Part shown: positions 16,377 through 24,935 of the stretch, piece after piece
Position numbering within the stretch: position 1 is the stretch's first letter
Layout: every line of letters begins with the position of its first letter
Origin: Prasinococcaceae sp. CCMP 1430
Lineage: Eukaryota; Prasinodermophyta; Palmophyllophyceae; Prasinococcales; Prasinococcaceae
Direction: 5' to 3'
NCBI GenBank assembly: GCA_013416795.1
Contig: RQSC01000019.1
Location: 7,648-33,536, forward strand
Length of the DNA: 25,889 nucleotides
Made by a program: the position numbers and the translations under genes
The notes under the pieces: generated by a model
The model's database searches: none
Seen by the model: the letters and a program-made list of their open reading frames with translations, nothing else
What the model was told of the DNA's origin: nothing

Positions 16377-18935
16377 ATGGCGCTGTGGCGCGGCAGAGGA
16401 CGAGTCCGGGCGCGCGGAGGCGTGCTCGTGGCGGTGCGCACGGCGACCGTCACCGCGGCCGTCGTCGGGACAATTGCGGGTGCTCGCTCCGCGTTCGTAG
16501 GCGTGCATGGCGCGGCACTGCTGGAGCAGGAGGAGACGACGGGGCTCGTGTCGCTCAGCCCAACAGCGCTTCAAGCACTCTTCACTTTCGCTCCCGCGGG
16601 TGCGGAGAGTGGCGGCGAGAGCACTGCGCCCCCGCCTCCCCCTGCCATCCTCTCGATCGTGGGTGCGCACGAATCGTGCGCGGACGCGCTTGTCGAGGCG
16701 ATTGAGGTCGCTGTGCCACCGCAGGCGCCAGCCGTGAGGACGGCCGCGGCGAACGCCGCGCAGGTGGACGGCTCGCAAGTGCCCGTGCATACGCAGATCA
16801 GCGAGCACCACTCGGAGGGTGCGCGCCTCCTGCCGGGCATCGAGCTCCGCGACTCGTGGCGCGCACTCTCGGACGACCGAGCGCTTGGCGTCGTGCGCGT
16901 GCAGTCACTGGCCGGAGCGCGCGCTATCACCGCGGCGCTTGCCTTGAGCGACGCGGCGCTGTTCATCGTGCGGGCTGGCGACAGTGCCGCACGCACGGAG
17001 GACCTCGAGGCGATGCTCAGCGCACTCAACGCAGAGAGCCAACGCAAACGTGCGCCGCTACGAGTGTGGGCCGTCCTTCAGCCCTCCGTGGGCGGCGCAT
17101 ACGGGGGTAGACAGCTCGTGGATGACGTTGAGGAGATGCAAAAGAGCATGCCTGGGGGCGTCCTCAACTTTGAGGGCGTCCTTCAGGTGGGGTCAGGTGA
17201 CGCCGTTGAAGCCCGCAAGGCGGCCGAAGTCGTGCTCCCGGCCATCCTCGCTGCCGCCCGCTCTGTCCGCATGGATGTGGAGGATGAGTCGATCCAGAAT
17301 TGGGCGTGCTCCGCTGACAAGGCTCTTCTTGACAAGCGCGCGCCCGGCACCGAGAGTACCCTCGAGCCCTCGCGAGCCGCGCTCGACGCCCGCGGGGAAG
17401 CGTTGGCGATGGGTGCTCGAGCGGAGTTCCGTGCTGTTGCCGCGACGCTCGCAGCGATGCCCGTGGAGCAGCGGGACACCATGGTACGCCTTGGCGCAGC
17501 TGCCGACAGACTCACTAAGAAGGTGTCGCAGCTCTGGCGCGACTGCGGCTACAGCAGCTTCTCTGCGGCGGCGGACTCGTTTGAGGTCTCAGCTCAGACG
17601 CTCAAGCGATCTCTAGGTGACGCGCGCTCGCGTGCCCTTGAGGACCTTCAAGGGTTCCTCGAGGAGGACGTCTCCGCGATCGTCGCCGCGGCGATCGAGG
17701 GCATGCGCGCAGACTTGGAAGAGGAAATCAAGGCAGTCCGCGACTTCGACACCCGCCAGCGAGATGGGAAATGCTGCGCACCAGGTATCAAGTACGGACG
17801 CGAGCTTTTCGCCCAGAATCTTCAGGCGCTCCTTAGCAAGCACGATCTTGAGCTTCGAAAGGCCTGCGCGAAATTCGAGACCGAGTGTGAGATCGACCCC
17901 GCCCTTGAGGACATGCGCGCGCTTGCCGAGGCGGCCGCCGCCACCGTTCGCAGCATCACGGGTGATAACCTCGACGCCAACGCGCGGCGGAGGATGGACG
18001 ACGCTGTCAAGAAAGGACTTGAGCGGGCGAGCGCGAGCTTGCTTGAAGCGACGACCTCGCACATCGAGCGCGTCTTTGCCGGCAAGGACGCACAAGACTT
18101 CGCTGAGCAGACCAACCGAATCGGGGTGGCGCTCAAGACACAGCTAATGGTCGAGGCCAAGGTCATTGCTGGGTGGGAGGGCATTCGCGCCAGCGCAGTC
18201 GAAGCCACTAATCAGCGCGGGGGGGCCACCGTCAAGCAGTTCTCAGAGATGGCTGTGGTGGCGACCGAAGTGGCGGGATTCGTTGACCGTGTTCTCTCGG
18301 CAGACTTCGAGAAGCGCCTGGAAGCCTTCGTCAGCAGCACCGCCATCGGCGACCATTTCACCAGGGAGATCAATGACCAGGTGGAGAGGATCAAGTCCGA
18401 GTTCGATGCCCCCTACGAGGCGGCTGTGAAGGCGTTGTACGACTTTCCTGCCGTTCAGGACGACGAACGAAACAATCTTTTGGAGCTCGTCGAGAGGGCG
18501 CACAAGAAGGCCGAGGCGGTCACGCTCAGTGCCAAGGCAAGAGTGCTCGATAAACATGGGAAGGAGCTTGACAGGAAGTTCGTGGTTGCCGCAGACGAGC
18601 TCCTCAGGCACGTCGACGCGATCCTGATCGAGGCGGCGCACCCGAATGGCCATCTCGCACTGCCGCACGAATACCGTGCCGAGGCGGATCACGTGCTTGC
18701 CACCTCGAAGGAGCAGCTCGAGCGCCTTGCCAAGACTTATGAGCTCCTCGAGCACACCTCCGGGCCCGGGCAAGAAACACTACTGGCGTACGAGAGCGCG
18801 TTGGTGGACATGGCACGCAGGCGAGGCATCATGTACAGAAGGGAGCTCATGCTTGGCACGCTTGGAGCTGTGGGCCTTGTGCTCGTGGCGCTGTGCGCGG
18901 TAGTCGCATGGAGGCGCAAAAAGAGAGTTGCCTAG
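16377..18935 (+). CDS. Membrane-anchored GBP/atlastin-like protein with a degenerate GTPase domain
   Basis: A single-exon frame encodes 852 residues. ATG 16377 follows a pyrimidine-rich leader and gives an Arg-rich start plus a hydrophobic stretch (VAVRTATVTAAVVGTIAGA), which suggests a signal peptide or anchor. The block LVSLSPTALQALFTF, then ILSIVGAHESCADALVEAI, resembles the start of guanylate-binding-protein G domains, where GPYRTGKS would stand. Here the P-loop Gly-Lys-Ser is replaced by ESCAD (Gly at about residue 96). ALALSDAALFIVRAGD resembles the strand after the GBP switch region. The rest is alpha-helical and coiled, with a KCCAPGIKYGRELFAQN segment. The C-terminus has one membrane helix (LGTLGAVGLVLVALCAVVAW) and a basic RRKKRVA tail. 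Anchoring in the ER or a related membrane is inferred. The dynamin-superfamily assignment is tentative, and another helical membrane protein is possible. It converges on the GNL3-like gene, 158 bases between stops. Confidence 0.7.
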   Translation: MALWRGRGRVRARGGVLVAVRTATVTAAVVGTIAGARSAFVGVHGAALLEQEETTGLVSLSPTALQALFTFAPAGAESGGESTAPPPPPAILSIVGAHESCADALVEAIEVAVPPQAPAVRTAAANAAQVDGSQVPVHTQISEHHSEGARLLPGIELRDSWRALSDDRALGVVRVQSLAGARAITAALALSDAALFIVRAGDSAARTEDLEAMLSALNAESQRKRAPLRVWAVLQPSVGGAYGGRQLVDDVEEMQKSMPGGVLNFEGVLQVGSGDAVEARKAAEVVLPAILAAARSVRMDVEDESIQNWACSADKALLDKRAPGTESTLEPSRAALDARGEALAMGARAEFRAVAATLAAMPVEQRDTMVRLGAAADRLTKKVSQLWRDCGYSSFSAAADSFEVSAQTLKRSLGDARSRALEDLQGFLEEDVSAIVAAAIEGMRADLEEEIKAVRDFDTRQRDGKCCAPGIKYGRELFAQNLQALLSKHDLELRKACAKFETECEIDPALEDMRALAEAAAATVRSITGDNLDANARRRMDDAVKKGLERASASLLEATTSHIERVFAGKDAQDFAEQTNRIGVALKTQLMVEAKVIAGWEGIRASAVEATNQRGGATVKQFSEMAVVATEVAGFVDRVLSADFEKRLEAFVSSTAIGDHFTREINDQVERIKSEFDAPYEAAVKALYDFPAVQDDERNNLLELVERAHKKAEAVTLSAKARVLDKHGKELDRKFVVAADELLRHVDAILIEAAHPNGHLALPHEYRAEADHVLATSKEQLERLAKTYELLEHTSGPGQETLLAYESALVDMARRRGIMYRRELMLGTLGAVGLVLVALCAVVAWRRKKRVA

Positions 18936-19093
18936 GCGCCGACGAGCGCGCCAAGGCAGCAACCACCACCACGTGCGCTCGAGTGGGGAGGGCCAATGGC
19001 AGTGCGTGCACAGCATGATCGAATAACCAATCAGTATACAAAGTGCGTGCGCGCACGCGGGCGGGCGCGCGCCCTCGCGCCACCGCGCCCGAT
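18936..19093. other. Short spacer between convergent genes
   Basis: The 158 bases between the two stop codons hold no gene. They must carry both polyadenylation regions. Confidence 0.5.
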
Positions 19094-20686
19094 TCACTCC
19101 ACCATGTCGTCGGCGGCCCCTGCGCGTGCGCCCCCGCGCGGCATCTCCTTGTCAGTCCAATCGTGCGCGTTGAAGTCGAAATCGTCGTCGCTGCCCTCGC
19201 CCTCGCTGCCATCGTCGCCCTCCTCATCTGCGCGGCGCAACTGCTCCTCCATCCGCGCGAGCGCCTCCTCAACGCGCTTGGCCTTGCCACGCTTGGCCTC
19301 GCGCTTGCTCGCGCGCTTGGCCGCCGGGTCTGTAAGCCCCTCGTGAGCGTAGAGCTTTCTTCGCTCGCCCTCAGCCGCCGCGGCCGCGCGCTGCGCAGCG
19401 AGCTCGCGGCCACGCGCGCCAGCGTCGTCCTCCATTCCATCCGCTTCGAGTGCCGCCAGCGCTCCCCCGCTCAGTGCAAGGCCCATCGCCTGTGCGTCGG
19501 CACGCGTCGGCTCGCTCGCCTCAAGCTCAGTGAAATCCGCACCGCGCTTGGCTGCCGCCTGCGCCATGGTTGGCAGCCCCTCAATCACCGCGCTTTGCTC
19601 GTGCGCGAAGACCGCCTCGGCGTCAAACTCCTTGCCCCAGGCGGCCACCAGCGCATCGCCCTCGCTCGCGCCCTTCTTCTCGTCATCGGCGGGCTTGGCG
19701 GGCGGGAGCGTGTAGTACGGTATGGTGCCCGACGACCAGTCCTGCAGCACGGTGCGAGCGGCAGCGTCGCGGTCGATGGCGCCGCCGCGGCGCAGCTTGC
19801 CGCGGGAGCGCGCCACGCCGGCGAGGAACTCGTCCACATTGCTGAAGGCGGGCGCGCGGTAGAGCGCCATGAGGCGCTCGCGCGGGCAGCGGCGCACGAT
19901 TTCGGCAACGGCGCCCGCAGGGTCGGCCAGCTGCTCCATGCGCACGCAGTTGCGCAGAGCGGCGCGCGCCTCGGCGCCGGCGCCGCCGCCCGCGTCAGCG
20001 AAGACGATGCCCGGCGAGTCGATGAGCTTGACGTGGCGGTCGAGGTGCACCTCCTGCGTGGCGCGCGTGACGCCCGGCATGGCACCGGCGGTCGCCACTG
20101 TCTTGCGCTTGAGAGAGTTGATCAGCGACGACTTGCCCACGTTGGGAAAGCCAACGCAGCCGACCGTGATGGCCGTCTTCATGCCCTTGTTGCGCGCGTA
20201 GTTCTTGAGCAGGTGCATGAGCGTCTCCGAGCCGAGGCAGGTCGCGCTCTGGTGCTCGGCCTCGATCTCCTCGGCGGTCTTTTCGGGGACGCGCCCGCGC
20301 TTGGCGTTGGCTTTGCCCCAGCGGATGGCGCTACCGCGCCACGAGCCGGCCATGCGGTCGCCCTTGAGCTGCGTCGAGCACTTGAACGCCACGCACGGCA
20401 GCTCCTCCCGCAGGTGCGCCAGCCAGCGCAGCGCCACCTCGCGCGGCACGAGGTCGACCTTATTCAGCACGAGCACGAGCCGCTTCTCCGCACCGCCCAC
20501 CGCGCGCACGTACTCCTCGACCTCGCGACAGCGGCTTCCGATGGGGTCGCGGGCGTCGAGCACCTCCAGCACCACGTCCGCCGCCTCCACCACCCGCTGG
20601 AACTCGCGGTAGAACGCGCGCCGGCTGCCGTCGCGCACGCGCAGCTCGGAGGCGCGCGCGCCTGCCGACGCCTCGGCGGCCGCCAT
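19094..20686 (-). CDS. GNL3/GNL3L (nucleostemin, Grn1/Nug1)-type circularly permuted GTPase, N-terminus missing or reduced
   Basis: Family members act in the nucleolus in assembly and export of the 60S ribosomal subunit. The GTPase motifs come in permuted order: G4 LNKVDL, then KCSTQ (G5-like), G1 GFPNVGKSS, G2-region GVTRATQ and G3 DSPG. The domain signature SRRAFYREFQRVVEAADVVL and LDARDPIGSRC is typical of the subgroup. The C-terminus is acidic (EEGDDGSEGEGSDDDFDF), as in nucleolar relatives. The ATG at 20684-20686 gives 530 residues but leaves only about 18 residues before the GTPase. The usual Lys/Arg-rich Grn1 segment for nucleolar targeting is absent. The frame stays open through the N at 20702, and no basic segment follows. 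The real 5' exon is probably lost at that join. Confidence 0.9.
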   Translation of the reverse strand: MAAAEASAGARASELRVRDGSRRAFYREFQRVVEAADVVLEVLDARDPIGSRCREVEEYVRAVGGAEKRLVLVLNKVDLVPREVALRWLAHLREELPCVAFKCSTQLKGDRMAGSWRGSAIRWGKANAKRGRVPEKTAEEIEAEHQSATCLGSETLMHLLKNYARNKGMKTAITVGCVGFPNVGKSSLINSLKRKTVATAGAMPGVTRATQEVHLDRHVKLIDSPGIVFADAGGGAGAEARAALRNCVRMEQLADPAGAVAEIVRRCPRERLMALYRAPAFSNVDEFLAGVARSRGKLRRGGAIDRDAAARTVLQDWSSGTIPYYTLPPAKPADDEKKGASEGDALVAAWGKEFDAEAVFAHEQSAVIEGLPTMAQAAAKRGADFTELEASEPTRADAQAMGLALSGGALAALEADGMEDDAGARGRELAAQRAAAAAEGERRKLYAHEGLTDPAAKRASKREAKRGKAKRVEEALARMEEQLRRADEEGDDGSEGEGSDDDFDFNAHDWTDKEMPRGGARAGAADDMVE

Positions 20687-20701
20687 GGCCGCCGCCGCCG
20701 C

Positions 20702-20702
20702 N
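20702..20702. other. Single ambiguous base at a likely assembly join
   Basis: A lone N lies between the start of the GNL3-like gene (-) and the first sequence of the GT15-like gene (+). Both genes lack their usual N-terminal parts on this side. Confidence 0.6.
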
Positions 20703-22286
20703 TGGCGAGCGGCATAGGGAGGTCGGCACGCGGCGGGGGACACGGGGCGACGCTGCACTCGCTGCGTGGAGGCGTGATCTCCTCTGGAGCGGGCGCGGGC
20801 TGGGGCTCGCGGGCGGCGACAGGGATTTTCGGCGGTTCCGACGGCGACGGTGCGAGCACGAGCCGGAGCAAAAGCGGGTTGCGCTGCGCGATCATCGCGC
20901 TCATCCGCGGGTCGGACACGATGGACGGCTACGAGAGCCTGCGCGCGCGAAACAAGGCGCTGCACGAGCACTTCAATGCTCGGTACGGATACGACAACAT
21001 TCTGTTCCACGAGGGTGACATCAAGCCGGAGCACATGCGTGAAATCATTGCCGAGACGCCGCACACCAAGTTCATCAACATCATGCCGTACGGGGCGTTC
21101 AAAGTGCCCTCGTGGGTCCGGCTGCCGCTGCGCAAGCAACCGGACGACAAACCTATTGGGTACAAGCACATGTGCCGCTTCTTCATGCTGCAGGTGTGGG
21201 ATGCGGTGCGCGACTACGACTATGTCATGCGCTTTGACGATGATGTGGTGCTAGAGACGGAAATGGTCGAGGATCCCTTCGAGTTCATGTACGAGCGCGA
21301 TATCGTGTACACGTACTCGGTGGAGGTGCCCGAGTGGCACGGGCTCACCAATCGCACATTCTTCGACTGGGCCCGCGCATATGTGAAGGAAAAAGGCATC
21401 GCCACCCAACATGAGCACCTAAGCAACACCATGTTCTTCACGCACTTCTTCATCGCCGACGTGACTTTCTGGAGGCAGCTGCCCGTCCAGTCAATGCTGC
21501 ACGCTATCGACGACACTGGCAACGTCTACAAGTACCGCTGGGGCGACGCACCCATTCAGACCGTGCTGCTCAAGACGTTCTTGCAGCCCGACTCGCTGTA
21601 CAAGATGCACGGCCTCGAGTATTGCCACTACTCGACTGGTCACTGCCTGCGCGATGGCGCGATCAAGGGCCTCGACCCCGAGGCCAAGGCGGACCTCGAC
21701 GGGGTGGTCGCCCATTACGTCGCCGAAATTCTCGTCAAGATGGCTGTAGGGATGCTGCCCAACGGATGGGGCGCACCGGAGGTGCTCGAGGGCAAGAGCG
21801 TTCAAGACCTGCGCGACCTTCTCATCCATCACCTGGGCGACTGTGCCGGCGAGGCCTCGGACCACCTAGCCTGGTTCTCATACCTCGAGCTGCTCACGTG
21901 GGCGGCACAGTGCTTCAAGTGGGACCTCGAGCGTGATCTGCCGCAGCTCGAGGCAATCAAGAATGCCAAAACACACGAGGAGGTGCGCGCCATCGTCGAC
22001 AAGGATGTGGTCGCCCACTACCATCTAAACCATTCGCAAGTGAACGACTGGACCGACACACAGCTGCACCTATACATGTCCGTCTCGCTGCCGATGACGG
22101 AAGACGACCGCAACAGTCTGGTCGACATGGTGAGCGCGAACACCGGCATCCCCATTCGCATCGTGCAGTTTCTGTCCAACAGCGACCTGCACGAAATCTG
22201 CCGCGTGAAGTACATGCGCACCGAGGGCACCAACGCGGCGCTGCGCGAGCTCGTTGAGAAACACGTGCGCACGACGCCGGCGTACG
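20703..22286 (+). CDS. GT15 (KRE2/MNT1)-like glycosyltransferase with an extra C-terminal domain, both ends uncertain
   Basis: GT15 enzymes are Golgi type II membrane proteins that add alpha-1,2-mannose from GDP-mannose. The core is clear: RCAIIALIRGSDTMDGYESL, GYKHMCRFFMLQVWDAV, YDYVMRFDDDVVLE (acidic metal/nucleotide-binding motif), DPFEFMYERDIVYTYSVEVPE, THFFIADVTFWR and YRWGDAPIQTVLL. After about 21660, a further 200 residues (starting GLDPEAKADLDGVV) do not match GT15 and contain helical, acidic sequence. No ATG with a signal anchor is found, because the N at 20702 lies 150 bases before the catalytic domain. At the 3' end a strong donor (gtgagc at 22287) probably starts an intron. Without it the frame runs on into Pro/Ala/Arg-rich sequence to a TAG at 22559-22561. 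The following exon is not identified. Confidence 0.78.
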
Positions 22287-22521
22287 GTGAGCCGTCGGTC
22301 GTCCAGACAGTGCTGGCCGCCCATCGATGCGCGCGCTCCGGCGATCCCCGATCGGCACTGACGCCGCAGCCGCCTCGCGCCCGCGTCCCCCCGGCCCCGT
22401 CCGAACCCGCCGGCTGTCCCGCGACCCCTGCTTGCGCCGACGCCTGCGGTGGCTGTGCTCACGACGCCGCGCGTCCGCTTGCGCCCGCGCGTCCGCCCTG
22501 GCCGCCCTGGCCGCCCGCTAG
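22287..22521 (+). other. Intronic or joined sequence between GT15 and TPR-Hsp70
   Basis: It starts with a consensus donor (gtgagc) used by the GT15 frame and ends with an acceptor (cccgctag) used by the TPR-Hsp70 frame. The two exons are out of phase (phase 1 against phase 0), so they are not one gene. The stretch contains no exon that completes either protein. Confidence 0.55.
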
Positions 22522-23280
22522 GTGTTCTACTCGAACCGCAGCGCGTGCCTGTCGTTCCTAGGCGACTTCGAGGCGGCCGTGGAGGACGGCCGCAAGTGCA
22601 TCCAGCTGGCGCCGGAGTGGCCCAAGGGCTACGGGCGCCTGGGCCTGGCGCTCTTCCGTTCGGGCGACCACATGGGCGCGATGACGGCGTACCAGACCGG
22701 CCTCGCGCAGGACCCGGAGAACGAGTCGCTCACGTCGGGCCTGGCCGAGTGCCGCGCGGACAAGGCGCGCATGGACGCCATCGCCGCCCAGGCCGCCGCG
22801 GCGAAGATCGCCGACGGCGCCGCCGCTGCGGACACCGCGGCCCCCACCGAGCACGTGATTGGCATTGACCTGGGCACGACCTTCTCGTGCGTTGCCGTGT
22901 GGCGCAACGGCGAGCCCGAGGTCCTCGCGAACGACCTCGGTGCGCGCACCACCCCCTCGTGGGTGGCGTTCACCGACACCGCCGGCGAGCGCCTCGTCGG
23001 CGAGGGCGCCAAGAACCAGGCCGCGCGCAACACGTCGCGCACCCTCTTCAACATCAAGCGCATCATCGGCAGGCAGTTCAGCGAGTGCCACGAGGACACC
23101 CGCCGCATGCCCTTCGAGATCAAGGAGGGCAAGGCGGGCAAGCCCGTCATCTGCGTGACCTCGGGCGAGGGCGAGAAGGCGAAGAACCTCGAGCTCATGC
23201 CCGAGCAGGTGAGCGCCATGGTGCTCGAGAAGATGAAGAAGGCCGCCGAGGTGGCGCTCGACACCAAGATCTCCAAGGCG

Positions 23281-23311
<31 letters not shown>

Positions 23312-24468
23312 CGCAGCGCCGCCTCACCAAGGACGCGGGCACCATCGCCGGCCTCGACGTGCTTCGTGTCATCAACGAGCCGACGGCCGCCGCGCTCGCG
23401 TACGGCCTCGACAAGGCCAAGGGCGTCTCGCAGAAGGTGCTCGTTTTCGACCTGGGCGGCGGCACCTTCGACGTGTCGCTGCTGTCCATCGAGGACGGCG
23501 TGTTCTCCGTGATGGCCACCTCTGGCGACACCCATCTTGGCGGCGAGGACTTCGACTCGGCCATCGCCGATTGGGTTGCGCAGGACCACCGCAAGCGCAC
23601 CGGCGAGGACCCGTTCACCGACTCGCCCGGCGCGACCCGCAAGCTCCGCTCGGCGTGCGAGACCGCCAAGCGCCAGCTGTCGAGCTCGACCAGCGCGCGC
23701 GTCGAGATTACCGTGGGCGACCAGGAGATCTCGTGCGAGGTGACCCGCGCCAAGTTCGAGAGGTTGTGCGAGAACACCTTCCAGCGCTGCCTGGAGTGCG
23801 TCAAGCGCGTGCTCACCGACTCGAAGCAGTCCAAGGAGGACGTCGACGAGATCGTGCTGGTGGGCGGCTCCACGCGCGTGCCGCGCGTGCAGGCCATCCT
23901 GCAGGAGTTCTTCGACGGCAAGCAGCTGTGCAAGAGCGTGCACCCCGACGAGGCCGTCGCGTACGGCGCGGCGGTGCAGGGCGCCATCCTGGCGGGCGTG
24001 CGCGACGGCGGCATGGACAACATGCTGCTCGTCGACGTCATCCCGCTCTCGATTGGCGTCGAGTGCGAGGGGCGGCAGATGGCGAAGGTTGTGCCGCGCA
24101 ACACGCCGGTGCCGTGCAAGAAGTCCTCGGAGTTCACCACCGTGGAGGACTACCAGACCGAGATCGACGTGCGCATCTTCGAGGGCGAGCGCGAGACCAC
24201 TGACGGCAACCACCTGCTGGGCGAGTTCAACATCACCGGCATCGAGCGTGCGAAGAGGGGCGAGGCGAAGATCGACGTGACCATGGAGGTCTCCACGAAC
24301 GGCCTGCTGACCGTCGTGGCGCGCGACAAGGTGACCGGCGCCAAGGCGAACGTCGAGATCGCGCACGACCGCGGACGCCTGTCCAACGAGGAGGTCGAGG
24401 CGATGGTTGCGGAGGCCGAGCGCATGCGTGAGGAGGACGAGCGCGTGCTGGCGGAGGAGGGTGCGTAG
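22522..24468 (+). CDS. TPR-Hsp70 fusion protein, first exon missing and C-terminal lid not visible
   Basis: The exon opens in the middle of an STI1/Hop-type TPR domain (VFYSNRSACLSFLGDFEAAV, then KCIQLAPEWPKGYGRLGLAL and ALFRSGDHMGAMTAYQTGL). An Ala-rich linker leads into a full Hsp70 ATPase domain. The phosphate loops are GIDLGTTFSCVAVWRNG and VFDLGGGTFDVSLLSIEDG; VGGSTRVPRVQAIL binds adenosine. The linker is LLVDVIPLSIGVE. The substrate-binding beta domain is present and the frame ends 15 codons after the RLSNEEVEAM helix start, so the alpha-helical lid and any EEVD tail are absent. The TAG at 24466-24468 lies inside a donor-like sequence (G/GTGCGT at 24460-24461) of the type used elsewhere here, so the lid may lie in a further exon. 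Fused TPR and Hsp70 would be a co-chaperone and chaperone in one chain. No ER or organelle retention signal can be assessed. Confidence 0.88.
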
Positions 24469-24820
24469 GCATGGCGACGATTAAACACCATTTTATCCGT
24501 GCCGCCGGGCGTGCAAGCAGCATGATGCCAATGCTTTTTGATGGGCGCGCGCCGCCAGCTCTCTCCGCAGCTGCTGCGCGCGAGCAGCTGCGTGCGGCGG
24601 TGGGAGAGTGGGTGGGGGGGTGGGGTGGGGGGAGGCCGAGGGAAAGGTGGGGGTGGCACATGGCGCGTGGGTCGCGCGCGACCCACGCGCCACACGCAGG
24701 TCGAGTGCGCTCTGAATCTGAAGTCGCTGAGGGCCAGGTTCGGGGCGGGGAGGTGGGGCCGGCGGCGGCCAGCGGCGCGCGGGCGTGCCGCAGGGCGCGT
24801 GGGGCTCGCTCATAGGCGCC
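24469..24820. other. Region downstream of Hsp70
   Basis: No gene is assigned. It holds G-rich tracts at 24599-24656, a long perfect palindrome at 24661-24692 and an acceptor-like cgccacacgcag ending at about 24700. I tested whether sequence after that acceptor continues the Hsp70 lid. VECALNLKSL appears in one frame but its phase does not fit the candidate donor. Confidence 0.35.
24661..24692. repeat. Perfect 32-bp palindrome
   Basis: The sequence equals its own reverse complement over all 32 bases (half-site TGGCGCGTGGGTCGCG), with no spacer. It lies downstream of the TPR-Hsp70 frame in non-coding DNA. It could be a dimeric protein site, a cruciform or a replication/assembly artefact. Confidence 0.9.
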
Positions 24821-24935
24821 ATGCTGCTGCGGCGGGCGGGGCTGGCGGCGCTCGGCGCGCTGGCGGTGGCGGTGGCGGCGGCGTACGCGCCAAGCCCCGC
24901 GCGGGCGGCATCGCTGCTCGTCAAGCGGCTGCGAG
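24821..24935 (+). CDS. Possible first exon encoding a signal peptide or membrane segment
   Basis: An ATG at 24821 opens a frame reading LLRRAGLAALGALAVAVAA then AYAPSPARAA, which has the form of a signal peptide: basic start, hydrophobic core and AxA-type end. It runs to a weak donor (gttgga at 24936); without splicing it stops at a TGA at 24944-24946. The same frame is also open before the ATG, so it could be an internal membrane helix. It overlaps the 3' end of the truncated carrier on the other strand. It may be an exon separated from the rest of its gene, or chance in GC-rich DNA. Confidence 0.25.

Noticed and set aside
14904-16811. 635-codon minus-strand frame across DNAJC11 and the next gene
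   Set aside because: It crosses two real genes and their spacer, is low-complexity and matches no family.
19024-19040. CCAAT and TATA-like motifs
   Set aside because: They lie between two convergent gene ends where no promoter is expected, so they are probably coincidental.
19043-20702. Plus-strand extension of the GT15 frame over the GNL3-like gene
   Set aside because: The frame is open there by chance. The opposite strand encodes a GTPase with all motifs.
22449-22868. Reading GT15 straight into the Hsp70 exon by splicing 22286 to 22522
   Set aside because: The phase does not fit. The resulting frame is Arg/Gly/Pro-rich nonsense instead of TPR.
22558-24366. 602- and 503-codon minus-strand frames opposite Hsp70
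   Set aside because: Antisense shadows of a strongly conserved Hsp70 frame, caused by third-position GC bias.
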